Below are positions 47,745 to 56,881 of a stretch of DNA of 64,000 bases, in pieces. The stretch's first letter is position 1. Every line of letters starts with the position of its first letter. Source of the stretch: Pseudonocardia sp. CNS-139 (lineage in GTDB: Bacteria; Actinomycetota; Actinomycetes; Mycobacteriales; Pseudonocardiaceae); the NCBI GenBank assembly GCA_001942415.1, contig MKJX01000169.1, positions 1 to 64,000 on the forward strand. The letters run 5' to 3'. Position numbers and translations under genes: made by a program. Below the pieces are notes generated by a model. The model ran no database searches. It had not been told where the DNA came from and saw nothing but the letters and a program-made list of their open reading frames with translations.

Positions 47745-48995
47745 GTGTCTCCCCGTGTGCACACCGGACCTGCCGGGGTGGAGGCGGCGCTCGCCGAGCT
47801 GCGCCGCGGACGGCTGGTGGTGGTCGTCGACGACGAGGACCGCGAGAACGAGGGCGACCTCATCATGGCCGCCGAGCTGGCCACCCCTGAGCAGATCGCG
47901 TTCATGATCCGCCACACCAGCGGGCTGCTCTGCGTCGCCGTCACCGAGGAACGCGCCGAGGAGCTGCGCCTCCCGCTGATGGTCGACGACGGCAACGACC
48001 CCCGCGGCACCGCGTTCACCGTCTCCGTCGACCTCAAGACCGGCACGACGACCGGGGTGTCCGCGAGCGATCGCGCCCGCACCGTCCGCGCGATCGCCGA
48101 CCCCGGAACCCGGCCGGCCGACCTCTGCCGGCCAGGGCACGTGTTCCCGCTGCGTGCCCGGCCCGGCGGCGTGCTGCAGCGGGCCGGGCACACCGAGAGC
48201 GCCGTCGACCTGTGCCGGCTCGCCGGCCTCGAGCCGGCCGGCGTGCTCGCCGAGATCACCAACGAGGACGGCACGATGGCCCGCCGGGGCGACCTGCACG
48301 CCTTCGCAGCCGAACACGGGCTCGTCACGATCGCCGTGGCCGACCTCGTCCGGCACCGCCGCGCCGCCGAGACGTTGGTCCGCCGCGAGGCGACGGGGCG
48401 CGTCCCGTCCGACCACGGCGAGTTCACGGCGGTGTCCTTCCGGTCCCTGACCGACGGGGTCGAGCACGTCGCCCTCGTGCTCGGCGATGTCGACCAGCGC
48501 GGAGCAACCGGCGCAGGCGCCGAGCCCGTGCTGGTCCGCGTGCACTCCGAATGCCTCACCGGCGACGTCTTCGGCTCGCGGCGATGCGACTGCGGCGAGC
48601 AGCTGGACGCCGCGCTCGCCCGCATCGGGGAGGCCGGCCGCGGCGTTGTGGTCTACCTGCGCGGCCACGAGGGCCGCGGGATCGGGCTCTCGCACAAGCT
48701 GCGCGCCTACACCCTGCAGGACGCCGGCCTCGACACCGTCGATGCCAACCTCGCCCAGGGCCTTCCGGTCGACAGCCGCGAGTACGGCTTCGGCGCTCAG
48801 ATCCTGCGTGACCTCGGCGTCCGGCGCATCCGGCTGATGACCAACAACCCGGCCAAGTACCGGGGACTGTCCGGCCACGGCGTCACCATCACCGGGCGCG
48901 AGCCGCTGGTCGTCCGGCCCAACCCCGACAACCTCAGCTACCTCACCGCCAAACGCACCCGCATGAACCACCAGCTCGGAACCGAGGTCTCATGA
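47745..48995 (+). CDS. ribAB: Bifunctional 3,4-dihydroxy-2-butanone-4-phosphate synthase / GTP cyclohydrolase II
   Basis: About 416 aa. RibB domain: VVVVDDEDRENEGDLIMAAE, CRPGHVFPLRARPGGVLQRAGHTE. RibA domain: VRVHSECLTGDVFGSRRCDCGEQL (Zn cysteines), YLRGHEGRGIGLSHKL and LMTNNPAKYRGL. Both active sites look complete. Start GTG 47745 has AGGAGG eight bases upstream. Makes the two precursors of riboflavin. Its place under the catabolic operator and overlapping a flavin reductase gene shows a dedicated flavin supply for the monooxygenases rather than the housekeeping copy. Confidence 0.93.
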   Translation: MSPRVHTGPAGVEAALAELRRGRLVVVVDDEDRENEGDLIMAAELATPEQIAFMIRHTSGLLCVAVTEERAEELRLPLMVDDGNDPRGTAFTVSVDLKTGTTTGVSASDRARTVRAIADPGTRPADLCRPGHVFPLRARPGGVLQRAGHTESAVDLCRLAGLEPAGVLAEITNEDGTMARRGDLHAFAAEHGLVTIAVADLVRHRRAAETLVRREATGRVPSDHGEFTAVSFRSLTDGVEHVALVLGDVDQRGATGAGAEPVLVRVHSECLTGDVFGSRRCDCGEQLDAALARIGEAGRGVVVYLRGHEGRGIGLSHKLRAYTLQDAGLDTVDANLAQGLPVDSREYGFGAQILRDLGVRRIRLMTNNPAKYRGLSGHGVTITGREPLVVRPNPDNLSYLTAKRTRMNHQLGTEVS

Positions 48996-49489
48996 GCACG
49001 GCCGACGCACAGCTGTTCAGGGAAGCGATGTCCACGTTCCCCAGCGGGGTCACGATCGTCACCACCGCGGACCCGGACGGGCGGTGGTGGGGCTTCACCG
49101 CGACGTCGTTCTGCTCGGTGTCCATGGACCCGCCACTTGTGCTCGTCTGCCTCGCAGACACCGCCGAGTGCCACCCCGCGTTCACGGCCGCCGAACGGTG
49201 GAACGTGCACGTCATCCACCCCGACCACGCCGACCTCGCCGCCCGGTTCGCCACCCGGGGCGCCGACAAGTTCACCGACGCCGGGTTCGTTCCGGACGGG
49301 AACGGCGTCCCCGTGCTCGAGCGCACGTGCGTCACGCTGAACTGCACCCTGCACGCTCGTCATCCCGGCGGTGATCACACGATCCTCCTCGGCCGGGTCG
49401 AGCGCACGCGGGTCGGCGACGAACTGCCCGCGGTCTACTTCCGCCGCGGGTTCCACGAACTCACGCACGTTTCCTCGCGCACGTCCTGA
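48992..49489 (+). CDS. Flavin reductase (FMN reductase-like domain)
   Basis: 165 aa. FREAMSTFPSGVTIVTTADPDGRWWGFTATSFCSVSMDPPLVLVCL is the HpaC/DszD-type flavin_reduct N-terminus; FAAER-like FTAAERWNVHVI and LERTCVTLNCTLHARHPGGDHTILLGRVERTR complete the split barrel. Supplies FMNH2 or FADH2 by NAD(P)H oxidation. ATGA overlap with ribAB. Natural partner of the LLM monooxygenases at 32915 and 40763, and possibly the protein at 37134. Confidence 0.9.
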   Translation: MSTADAQLFREAMSTFPSGVTIVTTADPDGRWWGFTATSFCSVSMDPPLVLVCLADTAECHPAFTAAERWNVHVIHPDHADLAARFATRGADKFTDAGFVPDGNGVPVLERTCVTLNCTLHARHPGGDHTILLGRVERTRVGDELPAVYFRRGFHELTHVSSRTS

Positions 49490-49568
49490 GGTCGACCGCC
49501 GCCACACGACGACACTGTGTCCGACGCCCCAGATGCGCGCCACGATCGACCGCCGCACGGAACGAACG

Positions 49569-50115
49569 TCAGGCAGGCTCCGTGACCGCTTCGCCGACAA
49601 CGAACCGTCCCTCGGGCCGGGCCTCCCCACGCGCCGCGAGGTCGGCGACGAGCTCGCCGTAGGCCGGCGCGAACTTGAAGGCCTTCCCCGAGAAGCCCAC
49701 GCCCACGGTGATCGCACCGACGGTGCGGATGATCGGACGGGCGCCCCCGACGTAGCCCTCGAAGTAGGCGTTGACCCGCACCGGGTGCGCGTGGAACCGG
49801 GAGAAGCAGCGCCGCATGATCTCGGGGTACTCCCCCAGCTCGCCGGTCGGGACGTAATGGTCCGCGGGTTGCGGCGCCCCGGCGATCGGTTTCTGGCCCG
49901 CCGTAGCCCAGGCGCAGCAGCCGCCAGTCACCCGTCGGGATCCCGTAGAACTGCGGTGTAAAGCGTGAGAAGGGGATCGCCCCGGCCGTCACCGTGTCGT
50001 CGCGGGGCGCGAACCAGGCCAACACGGGCCGGTAGATCCACATCTCCGTCCCGGCCAGCCGGTTCGACAGGCGGCGGATCAAGGAGTGGTCGACGCTCGT
50101 GGTCGACGCGGCGAG
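49569..50115 (-). pseudogene. C-terminal remnant of an FAD-dependent amine oxidase (DAO family)
   Basis: RPVLAWFAPRDD, FYGIPTGDWRLLRLGYGG, then after an indel near 49910 EIMRRCFSRFHAHPVRVNAYFEGYVGGARP and VGVGFSGKAFKFAPAYGELVADLA. The last is the C-terminal FAD-binding end of sarcosine/N-methyltryptophan-oxidase-like proteins. No GxGxxG N-terminal domain is found upstream, so over half of the protein is missing. Likely a broken gene at a cluster boundary. Confidence 0.6.
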
Positions 50116-50341
50116 CGGATCACCAAGCAGATCACCTGAGAAGTCGTGGCCGCCGTTTCCTGCGCGCCTCCGACCTTCAGCACGGAATCGAGTTCGATCC
50201 CGTCGCTCGGGCCGACGTCGTGCGCCACGGACGGCCAGGGCGTGCACGAGCAACCGCCTGCAAGGCTCGCCGGGCAACCGCGTCATCTGAACGGGCGGCG
50301 CCGTGCTCGTCCCGGCAGCCACGGCCACGACATCAGTCTGA

Positions 50342-51557
50342 TCACCAGACCACATCGACCCGCACGGGGCCGCAGAACATGGGGCTCTCGACGTCCTCGC
50401 GGCGGAAGCCGGGGGCGAGTCGGAGAGCGGGCAGTCGGTCCAGCAGGGCGGCGAGCGCGGCGTTGATCTCGGTGCGGGCCAGTTCGGCGCCGAGGCAGAG
50501 GTGGATGCCGTGGCCGAAGGACAGGTGCCGGCGTGCGGTCGGGCGGTGCAGGTCGAAGGCGTCGGCGTCGGGGCCGAAGACGGCCTCGTCCATGTTGGCC
50601 GACTCGAGCCCGACGATCAGCCGCTGGTCGGGTTGCAGCGGGTGGCCGGCGAGCTGGGTGGGGGCGGTCACGGTGCGCAGGACCCAGCGGATGGCGGACC
50701 CGTGGCGCAGGCCTTCCTCCCGGGCGTGTCGAGCAGTGACCGGTCGTCGAGCAGCTGCTCCCAGCGGGTCCGGTCGAGCAGGAGCTGGTGGACGGTCGAG
50801 CCGATCGTGTACGCGGTGCTCTCCAGGCCGGCGACGAAGAGCTGCCAGGCATGGAAGGCGACCTCCTGTTCGGTGAGGCGGCGGCCGTCGAGCTCACCGA
50901 CCGCGAGCAGGGTGATGAGGTCGTCAGGTGGCTCGGCGGCCGCGCGGCGCTCGCGGGCCGCAGCGGTGAAGTAGTCCTCCAGCTCTTGCCAGGTGTCGGT
51001 GCCGACGAAGCGCTTGGGGAGGATGGCGGTGATGTCGAGCGAGAGCCGGGCCAGGCGCGCCGCGTCCTCGTGGGGGACGCCGACCAGTCGGGCGATCACG
51101 CGCGCGGTCAGCGGCAAGGCGACCTCGCCGACGACGTCGGCCGGGCCGCCCGGCGGGAGGCCGTCGATCAGCTCGTGGACGTAGCCGGTGATCCACGGGG
51201 CGGCGTCGGTGATGGCGGCGCGGGCGAACCCGGGGCGGAGCAGGCGCGCAGGGCGGTGTGCTCGGGCGGGTCGCTCTGCGTGATGAGCGCGGGCGGCGCG
51301 GGGCCGTCGTCGGGCGCGTCGAGGACGAAGTTGCCGCGGTTGCTGAGCGGCGGCTGGGCGAGCAGGGCCTCCCGGGCGAGGTCGTGGCCGGAGACGAACC
51401 CGACGCCGGGCGCGACCTCGGTCGCGGGGCAGCCGCTGTTGCGGACCCGGCTCAGCTCCTCGCGGATCTCGGTGGTCCGGCCACTGGCGAGCGGGTCGAA
51501 CGGTCGTGGTTCGAAGTTGCGGGTCTCGTCGCTGTCGACGTCACTGTCGATCATCAC
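50342..51557 (-). CDS. Cytochrome P450
   Basis: About 405 aa, soluble bacterial P450. Heme-binding loop FGHGIHLCLGAELAR (Cys ligand), I-helix VAGLESTAYTIGS with Glu where Asp is common, N-terminal NRGNFVLDAP and DPPEHTALR, and a late ANMDEAVFGPDADAFDLHR. Indels near 51250 and 50735. Start ATG 51557 overlaps the SDR stop (ATGA). No ferredoxin or reductase gene is adjacent. Last gene of a six-gene operon starting at 55900. Hydroxylates an unknown substrate. Confidence 0.88.
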
Positions 51558-52300
51558 GCACGCCCCTTTGCGGGTGAGGGATCAGGAAGGTGGAACGGCT
51601 CCGCCGTCCGGAGTTGGATCTCCGGGACGAAGCACGCGGGGGAGGTGCTCAGGAGGAACCGGACGGCCTGGGCGACGTCCTCGGCCGGAAGCTTGTCGCC
51701 GTCCGCGGCCCAGGACGCGCCAGGGGTGTCGACGAGTGCCGGACACACGGCTGTGAACTGGACGCCGTGGCGGGCGCACTCCAGATGGCGCCCTGGCAGA
51801 AGGCGCGCTGCGGCGGGCTTGGTCATGCTGTAGGGCACGACGTCCGGCTGCGGTTCCACTCCGACCAGGGACGAGACGGCGACGACGAGCGCTTTGCCGT
51901 GCTCGGCGCCGGCCTTGCGCAGCGCGCGCAGGCCGTGTGCGCTCAGCCGGGCGAGGGCGCGCAGGTTGAGGTCGATCTGCAGGTCCACCCGCCGGTCGCC
52001 CTGCTCGTCGAGTGCGCCGAACAGGCCGACCCCGGCGCTGTGCACGAGGACGTCCAGCCGACCGTGGGCCTGCAGGTGGGCGTCGACGGCCCGGCCCGGC
52101 GCGTCCGGCTCGGCGAGGTCGGCGGCGACCGCGACGACGTGCGCTCCGCCGACGGCGAGGGTGTCGCGCGCGGCGGTGAGCCGATCGCGAGTGCGGGCCA
52201 CGACCGTCAGGTCGTGCCCGAGCGCTCTCAGGGCGGTCGCGACGGCGAGGCCGATCCCGCTGCTCGCTCCGGTCACGAGTGCTGCGCGCGGGCCGCTCAC
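51554..52300 (-). CDS. Short-chain dehydrogenase/reductase
   Basis: 248 aa. AALVTGASSGIGLAVATALRALG with an Arg in VVARTRDRL (NADP-type), DVLVHSAGVG, AVSSLVG and YSMTKPAAARLL (Tyr, Lys); the segment after the active site looks slightly garbled, with two compensating indels. GTG start overlaps the transporter stop and its own stop overlaps the P450 start, so it is coupled to both. Probably oxidises the alcohol made by the P450. Confidence 0.82.
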   Translation of the reverse strand: MSGPRAALVTGASSGIGLAVATALRALGHDLTVVARTRDRLTAARDTLAVGGAHVVAVAADLAEPDAPGRAVDAHLQAHGRLDVLVHSAGVGLFGALDEQGDRRVDLQIDLNLRALARLSAHGLRALRKAGAEHGKALVVAVSSLVGVEPQPDVVPYSMTKPAAARLLPGRHLECARHGVQFTAVCPALVDTPGASWAADGDKLPAEDVAQAVRFLLSTSPACFVPEIQLRTAEPFHLPDPSPAKGRA

Positions 52301-53637
52301 GACGTGCTGACCTCCGGGTCGCCGACGGCGACCGGCCGGGTGCTGGTCGTGGCGGCCCGCGGGCCGGGCACGAGGGCGACGAGGACTGCGCCGACCAGTG
52401 CCGGGGCGGCGAACGCGTAGAACAACGCACTGGTCGGGAGCTGGGCCGACAGCAGGAGGCTGCCGTAGAGGGGGCCGAGGATCCCGCCGAGCCGGCCCAC
52501 CGACAGCGCGGTTCCGATCGCCGTCGCCCGGACCTGCACCGGATATCGGCTCGCCACGAAGACGTTGATCAGGATCTGGGTGCCGACGGTGCCGACGCCG
52601 GCGAGCACGACCGCGACGTAGAGCAACCCGATCGGCAGCGGGGTGCTCAGCACGGCGATGCCGACGACGGCCAGCAAGAACGAGGCGGCGGTGGCCGGCT
52701 TGGAGCCGACGCGGTCGGCGACGCGGCCGACGAGGAGCGGGCCGCCCGCGGTGCCGAGGTTGAGCACGATCAGGAACGTGAGCGCGGAGCCCAACTCGTA
52801 GCCGGCGGTGCGCATGAGCTGCGGCAGCCAGGTGTAGAGGCCGAACAGCACGAGCAGCGACACGAACGTGGTGAGGCAGAACAGGACGGTCGTCAGCGCA
52901 TGCCGCCTGCCGAACAGCGCGGCGAGCCGGCCGGGACCGTCGCCGGACGAGCCCGTGAGGGCGTCGGGTGACGCGGGCTCCGGGTCCAGCCGCAGCCGTT
53001 GCGCCCAGCGCCGCGCGGCGTCCTCGCGGCCGCGCGCCCGCAGGTGGACCAGCGACTCCGGCAGCAACCACAGGGCCAGGGGCAGCACGACGAGGGCGGC
53101 GAGTCCGCCGATCAGGTACTCGGCGCGGAAGCCGAGCGCGGGGACGACGGTTGCGGCCACGATCGCGGCGAGAGCGCCTCCGGTGCCGACGCCGGCGAAC
53201 GCGAGCGCGGTGTTGAGGTTGCGCCGCTGCGGCGGGGAGTACTCGAAGACGAGCGCGGCGATCGAGGGCAGCACGCCGCCGACGCCGAGCCCGACGAGCA
53301 GCCGGCCCGCGGCGAACAGCGGCACGCCGGGCGCCAGGCCGCACAGCAGCATCGCCAGCGAGAAGACCGCGACGCTGGCGAGGATGAGCCGCCGCCGCCC
53401 CACGACGTCGGTGAGCACCCCGACGACGACGGCGCCGACGAGCATCCCGATCGGTGTGAGGCTGCCGAGCAGCCCGGCCTGGGCGACGGTCAGGTCCCAG
53501 CCGGCGTCGGCGAGCATGAACGGCAGCGCCGCTCCGTACGCGATGACGTCGTACCCCTCCAACGTCATGCACGCCAGGCAGAGCAGCAGGACGCTGCGGG
53601 GGGTACGGGCAACCGGTACGGACGCGGCCGAGGACAT
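52297..53637 (-). CDS. MFS transporter, aromatic acid:H+ symporter (AAHS)-like
   Basis: 446 aa with about twelve membrane segments. LLLCLACMTLEGYDVIAYGAALP carries the Asp-containing motif in helix 1 (EGYD) typical of AAHS; GVLTDVVGRRR is the loop 2-3 motif, and GRLLVGLGVGGVLPS is in helix 4. Imports aromatic acids such as 4-hydroxybenzoate in known members. Frame intact. Fits a role in uptake of the second cluster's substrate. Confidence 0.88.
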   Translation of the reverse strand: MSSAASVPVARTPRSVLLLCLACMTLEGYDVIAYGAALPFMLADAGWDLTVAQAGLLGSLTPIGMLVGAVVVGVLTDVVGRRRLILASVAVFSLAMLLCGLAPGVPLFAAGRLLVGLGVGGVLPSIAALVFEYSPPQRRNLNTALAFAGVGTGGALAAIVAATVVPALGFRAEYLIGGLAALVVLPLALWLLPESLVHLRARGREDAARRWAQRLRLDPEPASPDALTGSSGDGPGRLAALFGRRHALTTVLFCLTTFVSLLVLFGLYTWLPQLMRTAGYELGSALTFLIVLNLGTAGGPLLVGRVADRVGSKPATAASFLLAVVGIAVLSTPLPIGLLYVAVVLAGVGTVGTQILINVFVASRYPVQVRATAIGTALSVGRLGGILGPLYGSLLLSAQLPTSALFYAFAAPALVGAVLVALVPGPRAATTSTRPVAVGDPEVSTS

Positions 53638-53684
53638 GGCAGCACTGCCTTTCGGGGTCGGTCGGGTCGTGGAGGAAGCGGGTG

Positions 53685-54935
53685 TCAGCGCGGTGGGGAC
53701 AGCGGGAAGCGCTTGTCCAGCCAGGTGGTGATCTCCGCGGCGGCCAGCTCGTTGCCGGTCGGCTCGCCGTCGGTGACGGGGCCGCCGAAGTGCAGTCCAC
53801 GCACGGTGGCGGTGGTCAGGTCGGCGGCGCCGAGCGCGTCGATCATGCGGTGGCTGTCGGCGGGGAACGCGGCCTGGTCGCCGGTGAGCTCGACGAACAG
53901 GGTGGGGACGGTGACCGCGGGGGCGCAGCGGACGAAGTCGGCGTTGGAGCTGAGCCCGGACCAGGTGGAGAGCCATGCCTCGGGGGTGGTGAGGCGGCCG
54001 AAGCCGACCTGGCCGTAGTTGATGAGGTCGGGGCGGCGGCCGAACAGCGACCCGTAGGGGCGTTCGCTGGGGTCGAGGGACAGGTCGAGGGTGCGCGGGT
54101 CGGCGTCGGTGCGGAACACGGTGATGATCCCCGGGGCCAGGGCGCGGCGCCGGTCGGCGGTGCTGCCGCTGCGCTTGTGCGCGGCCCGGGCATCGGCGGT
54201 GCGGGCCAGGTGCGTGCGGGCGAGGGCGTCGATGCGGGCGACGCGGTCGTGCTGGGCGGCCCGGTAGCGGCGGAGGAACTCCCCGTCGTAGGAGGCGCTC
54301 GCCGGCGGTTCGGCAAAGCCGTTGGCCGGGTCGAACGGATCAAGTTCGGGGACGACGGACAGCGGGTCGGACTCGTCGGCGACGGACGGATCGATGCAGG
54401 AGAGCAGCAGCCTGCCTTGGCCCGGGTGCGGGGCGAGGAAGACTGCTCCGTCGGCGAGCGGCATGGGTGCGTCGGCGAGCCCGGTGGGACGCCCGCCCGG
54501 GGTGACCGGGATGCGCCCGGCCGGCGTGAGCCCGGCCTGCTCCAGGTAGAAGGCGTAAAGCGGACCGCCGCCGGAGTGCCCGAGCGTCACGATGGCGTCG
54601 AAGCCGCGTTCCCGCAGGAAGACCATGCCGGCGGCGACGTCGAGCAGGGCCTGCTCGTGCACCAGCGTGAGGTCGTTGTTGACCGAGCGGGTGTGCTGTG
54701 TCCACACCGCCGCGCCGGCCGCCAGTAGCGGCGGCACGAGCGGGTGGTGGGTGAGGTCCTGGCGCGGGTGCGTCAGGCACACGACGGTCCGCGCGCCCGG
54801 CACGGTGGCCAGCACGCCGCGCACGGTCGCGCCGTCCGCCGTGGTCAGCTCGTGTACCGAGGTGAGCGTCGGGTTCGGCCGCTGCCCGGCGGCGACGTGG
54901 CGGCCCGCGCCGAGCCCGCCGACCGGGGAGCTCAC
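53685..54935 (-). CDS. Alpha/beta hydrolase
   Basis: 416 aa. Nucleophile elbow GHSGGG in IVTLGHSGGGPLYAFYL (about residue 115), a large lid region (residues 130-300), and a C-terminal VPTLFVELTGDQAAFPADSHRMIDALGA plus GLHFGGP with the likely catalytic Asp and His. Longer than average for the fold. Start GTG 54935 overlaps the previous stop. Possibly hydrolyses a C-C bond or thioester in the second cluster; not determined. Intact. Confidence 0.8.
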   Translation of the reverse strand: MSSPVGGLGAGRHVAAGQRPNPTLTSVHELTTADGATVRGVLATVPGARTVVCLTHPRQDLTHHPLVPPLLAAGAAVWTQHTRSVNNDLTLVHEQALLDVAAGMVFLRERGFDAIVTLGHSGGGPLYAFYLEQAGLTPAGRIPVTPGGRPTGLADAPMPLADGAVFLAPHPGQGRLLLSCIDPSVADESDPLSVVPELDPFDPANGFAEPPASASYDGEFLRRYRAAQHDRVARIDALARTHLARTADARAAHKRSGSTADRRRALAPGIITVFRTDADPRTLDLSLDPSERPYGSLFGRRPDLINYGQVGFGRLTTPEAWLSTWSGLSSNADFVRCAPAVTVPTLFVELTGDQAAFPADSHRMIDALGAADLTTATVRGLHFGGPVTDGEPTGNELAAAEITTWLDKRFPLSPPR

Positions 54936-55254
54936 GCCGGCCCCACGGCCGGCACCGGTTCGAGGCGCTCCCCCGCTGGTTCGAGGCGCAGCGCGTCCTT
55001 GTCGTGCTGGACGATCCGGCTGCCGCGGGCCACCCCGGCGATGGCCGAGTACCAGACGGCGTGCCGGCACCCGGTGGCCCGGCGGTCGACCACGATCGGG
55101 CCGGCAGAGGTGATCTCGAAGTACGGGCCGACCCGCCCGACGGTCACCGCCGGGTTCTCGGCGCGACCTTGGCCACTGGCGTGTTCTCCGGGACGTCGAG
55201 GACGTAGAACGTGGTCGACACGCCTGCCACCGCCCTGGTCGCCGCTCTGGTCAC
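54932..55254 (-). CDS. Small conserved-looking protein between VOC and hydrolase genes
   Basis: About 107 aa once a missing base near 55157 is restored. TRAATRAVAGVSTTFYVLDVPENTPVAKVAP, TVGRVGPYFEITSAGPIVV, RHAVWYSAIAG and GSRIVQHDKDALRLEP. GTG start at 55254 overlaps the VOC stop and the gene's stop overlaps the hydrolase start, so it is a true member of the operon. I recognise no family; a small accessory subunit is possible. Confidence 0.55.
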
Positions 55255-55900
55255 CGGCCCGCCTCCCGGCCCGAACGCGTGAGCTCCCACGCGGCGGCGT
55301 GCTCGACGATGAGCTCGGCCTTGCGGGCGAGGAGCTTGCCGAAGGTGGGCTCGGCTGCGCCGACGACGTCGAGCAGGGCGTCGATGGTGAGATTCGCGTC
55401 GAGGTCCTCCTGCGGTGTCACCGGGCGCATCGCGCGGGTGATCTCGAACATGTAGCCGTTGGGGTCGTGCGTGTAGATCGACTCGATGGTCTCGTGCTGG
55501 ATCTGCATCTCCACCGGCCAGGCGCTGGCGTCGAGCCGGCGCCGGTACTCCAGCAGGTCTGCCTCGCTCTCGACGTGGATGGCGAGGTGGCGGGACCGCA
55601 CGAAGTACTCCGGGACGTCTGCCTCGAACCGGGCGTAGACGTCGCCCTTCGCAGCCTCCGCGCCGCCGATCTCCGGGCCGGTGCCGAAGTAGTAGAAGAA
55701 CGCGATCCGGTCGTCGTTGCCGATGTCGAAGAAGAAGTGGATGAAGTCCGGGTGGTCCTCGGGCCCCACCCGGCGGCGCAGATCGAGTGGACGACCGGGA
55801 AACCCAGCACGTCCCGGTAGAAGCGGACCGTGGCAGCCGGGTCGAAGGTCGGGAACGCGACGTGGTCGACCCCCCGCACCCGGTGCTCCAGCTCGGTCAT
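55251..55900 (-). CDS. VOC-family protein (glyoxalase/ring-cleavage dioxygenase fold)
   Basis: About 217 aa. VRGVDHVAFPTFDPAATVRFYRDVLGFPV is the first beta-alpha-beta unit with a metal-ligand His; HLAIHVESEADLLEYRRRL and YTHDPNGYMFEI give the second His and Glu. An indel near 55780 breaks the frame (length 650 is not a multiple of three). Either an extradiol-type dioxygenase or an isomerase/epimerase. First gene of the operon ending with the P450. Confidence 0.8.
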
Positions 55901-55963
55901 GTCCTGCCTCCCGCGCGTGTCGTGTCGTGTCCGCCACCGAGCTACGCGCGCTTCAACGAGTGA

Positions 55964-55977
55964 GTCAAGAGTTTGAC
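55964..55977. promoter_or_regulatory. Candidate operator GTCAA-GAGT-TTGAC
   Basis: Perfect 5-4-5 inverted repeat in the promoter region of the VOC operon, close to the TetR gene at 56056. A similar half-site pair occurs at 60980. Confidence 0.4.
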
Positions 55978-56013
55978 GTTTGTGCTGAACAGGCTTGTCG
56001 GTCGACGCAGAAA

Positions 56014-56040
56014 GGCCCCTCCACCTGCGGTGAAGGGGCC
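56014..56040 (-). terminator. Terminator of the TetR gene
   Basis: Arms 56014-56025 and 56029-56040 (GGCCCCTCCACC and GGTGAAGGGGCC, one mismatch) with a three-base loop, 15 bases after the stop codon, followed on the minus strand by TTT. Confidence 0.75.
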
Positions 56041-56055
56041 GTGTGCGGGTCGTGG

Positions 56056-56844
56056 TCAGACGTCGAGGATGCGTTCGAGATGATCGAGGTCCTGGCGGAT
56101 CATCTTGAGAGCCGCCGCCGGGCCTTCGCCGTCGAGGACGTTCCCGTCGGGCCGTTGCAGGGCGCCGACGGCCATGTCGGCGAGCTGCTCGGTCACGGAC
56201 TCGGCCGTGTCGCGGCCGCCGGGGTGGAACCACCAGGCAACCCAGTTGCACATGCCGAGCACCCCCAGTGCCGCGATCCGGGAGTCGACCGGCCGGAACC
56301 GGCCGGCTCGTACCCCGTCCTCGACCACGCCGGCGATCGTCCGGAGCACCGCCCGGCGGCTCTCGTCGTAGGCCGCGGTGAGCTCCTCGGGCAGCTCCGC
56401 CTCCGAGCGAATCAGCAACCGGAACCGGGCGGGCTGGGTCGCGCGGCGACCGACGATGATCTCGACAATGCCGCGCAGCTTCTGGACCGGGTCCAGCTCG
56501 GCGCGGGCGACCAGCTCGCTCAGGTCGTCGAGCGGGCCGTTGGTGACCTCGGTGACGAGCTTGGCGAGCAGCTCGTCCTTGCTCTTGACGTAGTAGTAGA
56601 GGGCGGGGCGGGTGATGCCGAGCGCGTCGGCGATGTCCTGCAGGTTCGTGCCGGCGAAGCCGCGCTCGGCGAAGAGCCGGGTGGCGTGCTCGTACAGCTC
56701 GTTCTCCACGAGCTCACGCCGCGCGGTGCCCGCGCGGGCGCTACGGACCACCCTGTCGCCGTTCCCGTCGCCGGCGCGGGCCGCGGGCGCCGCCTTCCTG
56801 CGGGTCCCGCCACGGGGTGCGCTGCCGGGTGCGCTGCCGCTCAT
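56056..56844 (-). CDS. TetR/AcrR-family regulator of the second cluster
   Basis: 262 aa. A basic, Gly/Ala-rich 35-residue N-terminal extension precedes the HTH: LYEHATRLFAERGFAGTNLQDIADALGITRPALYYYVKSKDELLAKL (recognition helix ITRPALYYYV). The C-terminal domain includes ARFRLLIRSEAELPEEL and LGMCNWVAWWFHPGG. Start ATG 56844; intact. Its HTH differs from those of 17825 and 28705, so it should bind another operator. Likely controls the flanking operons. Confidence 0.87.
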   Translation of the reverse strand: MSGSAPGSAPRGGTRRKAAPAARAGDGNGDRVVRSARAGTARRELVENELYEHATRLFAERGFAGTNLQDIADALGITRPALYYYVKSKDELLAKLVTEVTNGPLDDLSELVARAELDPVQKLRGIVEIIVGRRATQPARFRLLIRSEAELPEELTAAYDESRRAVLRTIAGVVEDGVRAGRFRPVDSRIAALGVLGMCNWVAWWFHPGGRDTAESVTEQLADMAVGALQRPDGNVLDGEGPAAALKMIRQDLDHLERILDV

Positions 56845-56881
56845 GCGCCGATCGTAGGGCCGCGCCGCGGGATACCGGCGG

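Noticed and set aside
46992..48971. 659-residue minus-strand frame extending the SnoaL-like protein
   Set aside because: The extra 460 residues are the antisense of ribAB; the true start is at 47582 or 47567.
51554..53800. 748-residue fused minus-strand frame
   Set aside because: It joins a shadow of the MFS gene to the SDR by chance; GTGA overlaps define separate SDR and MFS genes.
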